From contig NZ_JBHEUZ010000002.1 in NCBI RefSeq assembly GCF_041925275.1, positions 124,001 to 188,000 of the forward strand: a stretch of DNA of 64,000 nt, read 5' to 3'. Position numbers and translations under genes: made by a program. Under the pieces are notes generated by a model. It was given only the letters and a program-made list of their open reading frames with translations, was not told where the DNA came from and searched no databases. This DNA comes from Parapedobacter pyrenivorans_A (GTDB taxonomy: Bacteria > Bacteroidota > Bacteroidia > Sphingobacteriales > Sphingobacteriaceae). Each line of letters starts with the position of its first letter. Position 1 is the first letter of the stretch. Below, piece by piece: positions 34,446-41,623 of the stretch.

Positions 34446-37400
34446 TTATAGATTTGCATTTATACCAAATAGAAAACTGACGGGTTGGGGTACCGTGTTA
34501 AAATCCATGCCTAAGACGAAATCCCGATTCGTTTGCGAGTTGGCTTCCGGGTCAGGGCCGGAATACTTTGTCAGCGTGATGAGGTTTGCCGCGGTGAATG
34601 TTGCCTTCGCACCCGCGAAGCCGACGGATCGCACCCATTGTGAAGGAAGTGAATATCCTAGGGTTATATCTTTCACCCTTAAGAACGAAGCATCTTCCAA
34701 AAATCGGCTACTGTAGCTGTTGGCACTCGCGGGTTCATAATTACGACTTCCATCCGGATTCGTCGCCGATGAAAGCCTGGGTAAAACGTTGGTATCTCCC
34801 GGTTTCTTCCAGTAATTGAGCTGACTTTTTTGCATGGCGCGTTCGGTTGACCGCACACCACCCGACTCCAAGAAATACTTGGTATAGTTATAGAGTCTAT
34901 TACCCCAGCGGTAGGTAATGTTCACGTTCAAGTCGAAGCGCTTGTAGGAAAGTGAGTTTCGCAGCCCTCCTTCGAAATCTGGCCAAACGCTTCCCAGCAA
35001 TTGCCGATCCGCTTGCGTGATTTGGCCATCGCCGTCCACGTCCTCGTAAATAACATTGCCGGTCTGAGGATCCACACCCAACTGCTTGTGTACCCAGATC
35101 GACGAAATCGGGTGTCCCTCTTCCAGTCGGAACTGCCGATAGCCCCCTGTGATGGGTTGTAGCAATTTTTCAACCTTGTTGGTATTACGCGAAATGGTGT
35201 AGGTGGTGCGCCATGACAAGTCTTTGTTATTGAGATTCTCTGAGTTGACGATCAATTCGACACCTTGGTTGCTGATTTCTCCTGCATTATAGGTAATAGC
35301 AGAAAATCCAGTGATATCCTGCACAGGAAAACTGTTTAGCAACAAATCTTTCGTGTATTTATCATAGTAGCTGATCTCAAAATCCAAGCGTTGTTTAAAC
35401 AAAATACCGGACAACCCGACGTTCCATTGCGCCGTGGTTTCCCACCGTAAGTCGGCATTGGCCATTTGCGATGGTGCAATCCCGGCTAAGTCTCCATAGT
35501 TTTGGTTGCCTTCCCATAGGCCAAGCGATTGGAAGTCGCCAACCGACGCATTTCCCGTCAAGCCCCAACTCGCTTTCAGGCGGAGTTCATTGATAATATC
35601 TGATTTCGGGAAGAATGGTTCATTGCTAATTCGCCAGTTTACTCCTGCCGCGGGGAAATAGCCCCAACGATGGTCTTTGCCTATACGGGAGGAGCCATCC
35701 GCCCGGAAAGTACCGTCAATGACATAACGTTCTTTATACGAAAAATTCACCCCGCCGAAATAAGAAAGCAATGCGTTGGACGAGGCTGTTGTGGTGCCGT
35801 TTCGAACGCCTGCCGAGGCGATGGTCCGGTGTTGGTCGCTCGGGAACTGGCTTCCGGTAATGACCTGTCCTGCTTTGTCCGTATACTGGTAACTGGTACC
35901 CAGAAATACCGCTAGGTCGTTGCTTGCAAAAGACTTGTTGTAATTCAACAACTGGTCTGCCGTGAAAGTAGCCCGCTCTGTATTGCGGTACTCCGCAGCA
36001 CCTGCGGGTAAACCGGTACGTAATTTGGTGTTGAAGTAGGTGTCTTCCTTATAGATATTGTAATCTACACTCCAGCTGGACTTGAAAGTCAAGGACGGGA
36101 ACACCTTCAACTCGCCAAACACGTTATTGACGGTCCGCAAGCTGTTGGATCTGGTGTCCGTATTTTCCAGCATCGCCAAGACGTTGTCAAACGTGAAATG
36201 GGTAGTGTATTGTCCGTCACTGTCAATGATGGGAAAAAACGTCGGCGTGTGCAATGCGGCTTGGAAAAGGCCAGTGCCACCGTCGCCCACGCGGATAAGC
36301 TTCCGGGGTGTGGCGGATAGGTTGTTGCTCGTTCCAATTTTAAATCGGTCATTGATTTTGTAATCAAGGTTCACTCGAAACGTGTAGCGAGAAAAGTCTT
36401 GTGCTTTCACCGTGGATGGCTGATCCAGGTATTCGCCACCGATGTAGAAATTGGAACTGGCCCCTCCACCTGCGATCGACAGATTGTAGCGTTGTGATAT
36501 GGCAGTACGCCAGATGCTCCCCAATCGGTCGTATGTTTGCTGTTCCTCGGGCAAACCCCATGCTGGAAACGCCGCCGTCGCTTCTTCCACTGGCCGGAAC
36601 GGCCGATTCTCATAGAGGCCGCCGCTGTTAACAAACGCTTCGTTGACGATTGTTGCGTGCTCTTCGCCCGTGACGAGTTCCCATAGGTTGCGTGTGGTGG
36701 ATGTACCTGTTTGCAAGCCGAAGTTTACACGTGGCCTGGCCTGTGCTCGCCCCCGGTTGGTTTTAATCAGAATGACGCCGTTCGCACCACGAGAGCCATA
36801 GATTGCAGTAGCATTCGCATCCTTGAGCACTGTTATTGATTCTATATCCGTTGGGCTGATATCTGACAAGGGATTGACTAGTTGTCCACCGAGATTCGTC
36901 CCCTGAAGGTTGTCGCTGTTGATGATGACATCGTCCACTATGTAGAGGGGATCACTGCCACCTGTTATCGAATTTGTGCCCCGGAGACGTACCAACACCG
37001 ACGTGCCCGGAGTACCTGAATCATTCGTTATCAATAAGCCGGGTACCTGTCCCTGCAGCTTCTCAACGATGCTGGTGTAAGGTGCTTGGGATAAGTCTTC
37101 CCCTTTCACCACTTGAATGGCACTGGTCAAAGCGCTTCGCTTGGTCTTGGTGTATCCCACAACCTCAATCTCATCGATTGCACTGTGATTGCGTTCCAGT
37201 TCGATGATAATTGGGCTACCTGTAGCAACAACGGTCTTTGTCTTATAACCGATATAGGATACAATCGACGTGTATGGAAATCTTTGTCCTGTCACGAATT
37301 GAAACTTCCCATGGTCATCGGTTTTGGTACTATGTGTCACTCCTTCAATCTGTATGGTGGCTTCAGCTAATGGCTCTTTCGTTATTGCATCGACCACAAC

Positions 37401-37505
37401 CCCATCTAACGTGGAATTTATCAAAGGGGTGGTCTGCTGCGCGCTGGCAATCGCCTGCGACAGCAACAACACGAAGAGGCAAATTTTATGTCTAATTCTG
37501 GTCAT
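34446..37505 (-). CDS. SusC/RagA-family TonB-linked receptor (operon B)
   Basis: A 1019-residue SusC-type receptor with signal peptide ending IASAQ, carboxypeptidase-regulatory-like domain (about 30-103), the EIEVVGYTKTKRSALTSAIQ linker, plug with GANGVILIKTNRG and a barrel. The N-terminal domain closely matches the receptors at 24476 and 11786. It heads operon B: SusC, SusD, cyanophycinase-like, short and long DoxX-like. The promoter at 37827-37847 has the same operator as operon A, so the two operons should respond to the same signal. Leader of about 310 bases. Confidence 0.94.
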   Translation of the reverse strand: MTRIRHKICLFVLLLSQAIASAQQTTPLINSTLDGVVVDAITKEPLAEATIQIEGVTHSTKTDDHGKFQFVTGQRFPYTSIVSYIGYKTKTVVATGSPIIIELERNHSAIDEIEVVGYTKTKRSALTSAIQVVKGEDLSQAPYTSIVEKLQGQVPGLLITNDSGTPGTSVLVRLRGTNSITGGSDPLYIVDDVIINSDNLQGTNLGGQLVNPLSDISPTDIESITVLKDANATAIYGSRGANGVILIKTNRGRAQARPRVNFGLQTGTSTTRNLWELVTGEEHATIVNEAFVNSGGLYENRPFRPVEEATAAFPAWGLPEEQQTYDRLGSIWRTAISQRYNLSIAGGGASSNFYIGGEYLDQPSTVKAQDFSRYTFRVNLDYKINDRFKIGTSNNLSATPRKLIRVGDGGTGLFQAALHTPTFFPIIDSDGQYTTHFTFDNVLAMLENTDTRSNSLRTVNNVFGELKVFPSLTFKSSWSVDYNIYKEDTYFNTKLRTGLPAGAAEYRNTERATFTADQLLNYNKSFASNDLAVFLGTSYQYTDKAGQVITGSQFPSDQHRTIASAGVRNGTTTASSNALLSYFGGVNFSYKERYVIDGTFRADGSSRIGKDHRWGYFPAAGVNWRISNEPFFPKSDIINELRLKASWGLTGNASVGDFQSLGLWEGNQNYGDLAGIAPSQMANADLRWETTAQWNVGLSGILFKQRLDFEISYYDKYTKDLLLNSFPVQDITGFSAITYNAGEISNQGVELIVNSENLNNKDLSWRTTYTISRNTNKVEKLLQPITGGYRQFRLEEGHPISSIWVHKQLGVDPQTGNVIYEDVDGDGQITQADRQLLGSVWPDFEGGLRNSLSYKRFDLNVNITYRWGNRLYNYTKYFLESGGVRSTERAMQKSQLNYWKKPGDTNVLPRLSSATNPDGSRNYEPASANSYSSRFLEDASFLRVKDITLGYSLPSQWVRSVGFAGAKATFTAANLITLTKYSGPDPEANSQTNRDFVLGMDFNTVPQPVSFLFGINANL

Positions 37506-37899
37506 TTCAATTTTTTAATTACGATTATTTGTAATGTCTTATAAATCAATCTATAGCCCTTTACGGGTAGACACTAAACGGCCATAGGGTTTCCGTAACC
37601 GCTTATCACTTGCGTCAATACGCAACGTGTCTATTAACCGTAAGTCAGTAGGTGGTAGGGGTAGGTAACATTACATGCACATGTACATGTGATAGCGGCG
37701 AGGCATATTGGCAAGGATAAATGTAGGGGGGTTCGAATTTGTAGTGACTCCGTAATACATGATGTTAACTTTTAAAAAAAAATACGATTTCATTGTGGAT
37801 GCAATCATTCATTAATTGCAACCGCACAAAAGTATACTAAGTTAGTAGACTTTAAAACCCCTAAATCATGCGTGCTTTAGGTATAAATGCTGCCTGAAA
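37506..37899. other. Long leader and promoter region of operon B
   Basis: It holds the promoter/operator at 37827-37847 and a leader of about 310 bases. Within the leader a minus-strand frame from ATG 37808 or 37793 to TAA 37671-37673 (45 or 40 codons, one cysteine, ending RRYHMYMCM) could be a leader peptide. A perfect 14-base palindrome CACATGTACATGTG lies at 37678-37691 inside it. No clear terminator hairpin was found before the SusC start. Confidence 0.35.
37827..37847 (-). promoter_or_regulatory. Promoter and operator of SusCD-DoxX operon B
   Basis: Minus-strand -7 box TACTTTTG (37827-37834) beside the perfect repeat TACTAA-G-TTAGTA (37835-37847). Identical to the operon A promoter over 31 bases from the -7 box. 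Confidence 0.65.
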
Positions 37900-39141
37900 T
37901 TACTGCCGCCGGAGCCGTGTCTTCAAATAAAGACTTGTTTCATCGTTGATAAGGTAGTAAGTCTCTTGCTGCTGCTCGGCCTGCCGGTCGGTGAAAAGGA
38001 TACCATAGAGGTGGTCCGTCTCATGCTGGAAAATCACCGCCGTGAAGCCTTCGATCATTTCCTCATGCGCTACGCCCTCCCTATCCTGGTAGGTGAGTCG
38101 GATGGTATAATTGCGCAGTACCTGTCCCATGGTGTCGGGGATGGAGAGGCAGCCCTCCAGCCCTTTGCGTAGCAGTTTAGAGCGCCACGTGATTTTGGGG
38201 TTGAGATACAATTCCATCGGTTCACCCGGTTTGTCGAAGCGCTGTACCCAAATGAGGTTGCGGTTTATGCCTACTTGGGGCGCGGCAATACCCACACCGG
38301 GGTGCAGCGAATCCGTTACGGACAGGTACATACGCTTGGCCAAGAGCGGGAGCAATGGTTCGTTGGGACTTATATCCACCGAAGGCTTTCTCAATACCGC
38401 TTCTTCTGCGGCTACCGTATCCTGGATGACACGCATCAGTCGCGCCGTATCGCCCGATAGGACCAGCTCGCGTTCTGCCGTGGTAAGCGGTTTTGGTGCG
38501 ATCAGCGGTTGGGGGCGCTCCCGGACCGGGCCGGTGTAGTTCTTTTCGCCCGCCTTTACGGCAATCGGCAGAAAATTTTCCGCCGGCGGTATCGGGCACC
38601 GGTAACCGCTGCTGTATGCGCAGTAGGGATTGTAAGCCGTATTGAAATCGATGGTGATGCTGCCGTTGCGGATGTCGTTTAAAGACAGGTCAATATAGCG
38701 ACCTCCGCCATAGGTTTCCCCACCATTGGTCTCGTCCGTGAATGGCAGGAACAGGTGGTCGCGGTATAAAGGGTTGGCAAATAGATCCGGGCTCCGATAT
38801 AATGTCAGTTCTTCTTCATGGCCTTGCAATTGAAACCGCACTTTGGCATAGCGGACATAGCTTTTGCTGGTACCGTCGGACGTGGGCATGCGGAAGGGTT
38901 GCTCTCGAAGGAGGATTTCAACATGGCCGTGAGCCACATATGTACTGTCGGGATCGTAATGGTGGATATGCTGTATATCTTCAACTGTCAACGGAGCACC
39001 AGGATCGTTCGCCAACCGTTCCAGTTTCAGTTGCCGGAGCTTACGCGCGCTGTCTATACTATATTGCCCAATTACCAACTGTGCAATGCAGGACAACATT
39101 GCGGTGACCGGGACCAGTTTGGCAATAAACGAATGGATCAT
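37900..39141 (-). CDS. Exported DUF1684-peptide deformylase fusion
   Basis: A 413-residue protein with an N-terminal signal-like segment (about 1-26, LSCIAQLVIGQ). Residues about 35-205 are DUF1684 (YRSPDL, then DFNTAYNPYCAYSSGYRCPIPP and AGEKNY). Residues about 245-395 are a peptide deformylase with all three boxes: GVGIAAPQ (282-289), EGCLS (329-333, metal-ligand Cys331) and QHETDH (372-377, His373, Glu374, His377). Deformylase normally acts on nascent chains in the cytoplasm, so a predicted exported copy fused to DUF1684 is unusual. It may act on peptides in the periplasm. It is clearly not the housekeeping Def. It lies alone, leftward, after operon B. Confidence 0.85.
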   Translation of the reverse strand: MIHSFIAKLVPVTAMLSCIAQLVIGQYSIDSARKLRQLKLERLANDPGAPLTVEDIQHIHHYDPDSTYVAHGHVEILLREQPFRMPTSDGTSKSYVRYAKVRFQLQGHEEELTLYRSPDLFANPLYRDHLFLPFTDETNGGETYGGGRYIDLSLNDIRNGSITIDFNTAYNPYCAYSSGYRCPIPPAENFLPIAVKAGEKNYTGPVRERPQPLIAPKPLTTAERELVLSGDTARLMRVIQDTVAAEEAVLRKPSVDISPNEPLLPLLAKRMYLSVTDSLHPGVGIAAPQVGINRNLIWVQRFDKPGEPMELYLNPKITWRSKLLRKGLEGCLSIPDTMGQVLRNYTIRLTYQDREGVAHEEMIEGFTAVIFQHETDHLYGILFTDRQAEQQQETYYLINDETSLYLKTRLRRQ

Positions 39142-39337
39142 TCCGCAAATATAATTGGTTTAGTGTGCACCAAATGACATTTCATCATCGAACTTTCTAT
39201 CCTAGCCGAAATTTGTCCGTTATTAACTCAATATTTATAGTGTTTAAACAAAGGTATAATAGTGCTATCACATAGGGTTAACAAAGGTATAACTCTATCA
39301 AAGCTGTATTAATACATTATTTTTAGTTTTTTTATTC

Positions 39338-39345
39338 TATCTTTG
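39338..39345 (+). promoter_or_regulatory. Predicted -7 box of the DUF6266 gene
   Basis: TATCTTTG, an exact TAnnTTTG, 38 bases before the ATG. The surrounding AT-rich sequence (39300-39360) is typical of promoters here; no clear -33 TTTG. Confidence 0.45.
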
Positions 39346-39383
39346 AATAGTATAACATTAGGAAAAACTAAGAAGCAGATATT

Positions 39384-40037
39384 ATGGCCATAGGGCACCA
39401 AGGTATCAATGGCCCCTTTAGGGGAAAGGTAGGGACGGTTGTGGGGTACAACCTCAACGGACAGCAAGTGATGCGTTCCGTAGGTCGTCGCATCAAGCCT
39501 TTTACGCCATTGGAGCTTTTAAACCAAGCAAAGATGAAAGCGGTGTCTAAATTTCTCTCGCCGATCCAGAACATCGTCAAATTCGGTTATCAGCAGGAGG
39601 CACCTTCCGGAAGCCGGGTAGGGGCATTTCAATTGGCACAATCGTACGTCAGAAAAAATGCGATCGATCTGGATGAGGAAGATGCGCCATTCGTCAATCC
39701 GGCGAAAGTACTGATTTCGCGAGGTACGCTGCCACCCCCACTGAACGGCACGGCGACATATGAAGATAACCGGTTGACCATCCACTGGGAGCAATCTGGA
39801 AATGCGTGGGGCGAGGACAGGCTCGTGGTACTGCTTTACGACGGCTACCTATTCCGCTATTTTAGGGAAAGCGGTGCTGAGCGTCAAGAAGGAACGGAAA
39901 TCTTGGTGATAGACGCCCTGCGTCGTATAGAACAACCGGTGCATGTGTACGCAGCATTCCGGAATGCCTTTTCCGGCAGGATTTCGGATAGTGTATACTG
40001 CGGTGCCCTCATGCCCGGAGAAACGGGAGGTCGTTAA
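39384..40037 (+). CDS. DUF6266-family protein
   Basis: A 217-residue protein with the N-terminus characteristic of DUF6266 (MAIGHQGINGPFRGKVGTVV, then the PLELLNQAKMKAVSKFLSPI helix) and a C-terminal beta-rich half (ATYEDNRLTIHWE, LVVLLYDGY, VYAAFRN) resembling an Ig-like fold. The family is common and often multi-copy in Bacteroidota but uncharacterised. There is no signal peptide. It converges with the ogt gene, sharing four bases at the stops. Confidence 0.8.
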   Translation: MAIGHQGINGPFRGKVGTVVGYNLNGQQVMRSVGRRIKPFTPLELLNQAKMKAVSKFLSPIQNIVKFGYQQEAPSGSRVGAFQLAQSYVRKNAIDLDEEDAPFVNPAKVLISRGTLPPPLNGTATYEDNRLTIHWEQSGNAWGEDRLVVLLYDGYLFRYFRESGAERQEGTEILVIDALRRIEQPVHVYAAFRNAFSGRISDSVYCGALMPGETGGR

Positions 40038-40510
40038 AATAAAGTCTGTTGTTTATAGGGATTTTCATGGTCTAGCAACCATTTTTTGCGCCACAGCCCC
40101 CCTGCATACCCGGTGAGCGATCCATCGCTTCCGATGACACGGTGGCACGGCACCACAATCCAGAAGGGGTTCTGCCCGTTGGCGGCGGCCACGGCACGGA
40201 TAGCCTTCACATCACCGAGACGCCGGGAGAGTTCCAGGTAGGAAATCGTTTTCCCGTAGGGGATGTTGAGGAGTTCCTGCCATACGCTTTTTTGGAAGTC
40301 TGTACCTTTCGGGTTCAGCCGAAGTTGGAAGGTCTGTCGGGTTCCGGCGAAATATGCTTCAAGCTGTTTAACGGCATCGACTAACGAAGCGGGAATATGC
40401 TGGGATGGTTTGACGGCATCCTCCTTCGATACAGAAACCGCGACAATCCCGTCTTCATCACCTTTGATTGCGGTCATCCCAAGCGGGGTCTGCATAAATA
40501 CTTCTTCCAT
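40034..40510 (-). CDS. ogt: Methylated-DNA-protein cysteine methyltransferase
   Basis: A 158-residue DNA repair protein that transfers alkyl groups from O6-alkylguanine to its own cysteine. The PCHRV active site is present (FWIVVPCHRVIG), as are the HTH recognition element (YGKTISYLELSRRLGDVKAIRAVAAANGQNP) and the C-terminal GYAGGLWRKKWLL. The ATG at 40510 is chosen because the 32 upstream codons overlap lipA and match nothing in the family. It starts 28 bases after the lipA stop and is probably co-transcribed with it. Confidence 0.92.
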   Translation of the reverse strand: MEEVFMQTPLGMTAIKGDEDGIVAVSVSKEDAVKPSQHIPASLVDAVKQLEAYFAGTRQTFQLRLNPKGTDFQKSVWQELLNIPYGKTISYLELSRRLGDVKAIRAVAAANGQNPFWIVVPCHRVIGSDGSLTGYAGGLWRKKWLLDHENPYKQQTLF

Positions 40511-40538
40511 GCTCGATAAGGCGTTCGGAGGGCAGCGT

Positions 40539-41420
40539 TCACTGCATATCAAACAAATGCTTCTCGGCGTGGTAAGACGACCGCACCAAGGGGCCGCTTT
40601 CCACATACTTGAAGCCCATGCGCAACCCTACTTCTTGGTAGTACTTGAATTGATCGGGCGTAATCCATTCTACCACGGGGTGGTGTGTTTTGGTGGGCTG
40701 CAGGTATTGCCCGAGGGTGAGTATATGTACGCCGGCTTCGTACAAATCGGTCATCGCCTCGATTACATCGGCCTCGGTCTCGCCGAAGCCAAGCATGATG
40801 CCCGATTTCGTGCGCAATCCGGCAGCGGAGATACGGCGCAGGCACTCGAGGCTACGATCGTATTTCGCTTGTATGCGCACTTCGCGCGTAAGCCGTCGCA
40901 CGGTTTCCAGGTTATGCGAAACGACTTCCGGCCTTACGGCCAACACACGCTCGAGGTTTTCCCAATTCCCCTTGAAGTCGGGGATGAGCGTTTCCAATGT
41001 TGTATCGGGGCTTTCGCGGCGGATGGCATTCACCGTTTCTGCCCATACCGTGGAACCACCGTCTTTGAGGTCATCACGGTCTACCGAGGTGATAACACAA
41101 TGCTTCACTTCCATCAGCTTCACCGAGCTGGCCACCCGGTTGGGTTCATCCCAATCAACCGCCAACGGCCGCCCGGTCGCTACGGCACAGAACGAGCAGG
41201 AGCGCGTACAGATATTTCCCAGGATCATGAATGTGGCCGTTCCGGCCCCCCAACACTCGCCCATGTTCGGGCAATTGCCGCTCTCGCAGATGGTATGCAG
41301 CTTGTGCTCGTCTACCAAACTGCGCACGTGCCGGTACTCTTTACCTACCGGTAGCTTCACACGCAACCAATCGGGCTTGCGCTGCAATTGGTTCGCCGGG
41401 ATCACGGGAAGTTCAATCAT
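40539..41420 (-). CDS. lipA: Lipoyl synthase
   Basis: A 293-residue radical-SAM enzyme that inserts two sulfur atoms into octanoyl-protein to make the lipoyl cofactor. Both clusters are visible: the auxiliary cluster motif CESGNCPNMGEC and the radical-SAM motif CTRSCSFC, plus the conserved C-terminal RSSYHAE serine. The ATG at 41420 (MIELPVIPANQLQRKPDWL) matches the usual family start; the frame is open for 30 more codons without similarity. Ordinary housekeeping gene, upstream of ogt. Confidence 0.96.
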   Translation of the reverse strand: MIELPVIPANQLQRKPDWLRVKLPVGKEYRHVRSLVDEHKLHTICESGNCPNMGECWGAGTATFMILGNICTRSCSFCAVATGRPLAVDWDEPNRVASSVKLMEVKHCVITSVDRDDLKDGGSTVWAETVNAIRRESPDTTLETLIPDFKGNWENLERVLAVRPEVVSHNLETVRRLTREVRIQAKYDRSLECLRRISAAGLRTKSGIMLGFGETEADVIEAMTDLYEAGVHILTLGQYLQPTKTHHPVVEWITPDQFKYYQEVGLRMGFKYVESGPLVRSSYHAEKHLFDMQ

Positions 41421-41552
41421 AGGTACAAAGTTAGGGATTAATCTTGGAACTTGACAAAGGGCTTTTGTTAGGCTTGTATCATATCTTCTTGCCGAACGAT
41501 AATTACCCATAAAAGCAGCAATATATACCCTCCTCCCCTAAGTATGGGCACC

Positions 41553-41560
41553 TACTTTTG
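41553..41560 (+). promoter_or_regulatory. Predicted -7 box of the beta-lactamase-fold gene
   Basis: TACTTTTG, an exact TAnnTTTG, 63 bases before the ATG at 41624, in the gap divergent to lipA. Confidence 0.4.
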
Positions 41561-41623
41561 CTTTACTAACTGGCGGGAAGCAAGGTGGCCAATCCACTTT
41601 GCCATACGTATAAATCTGTGGTT

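Noticed and set aside
11786..37505. Sulfated-glycan utilisation as the role of region 2
   Set aside because: No sulfatase, anaerobic sulfatase-maturating enzyme, glycoside hydrolase or lyase is present in region 2.
40263..41354. Long rightward frame of 363 codons opposite lipA
   Set aside because: It is the antisense shadow of lipA and ogt, which have complete catalytic motifs. The antisense product shows no fold signature.
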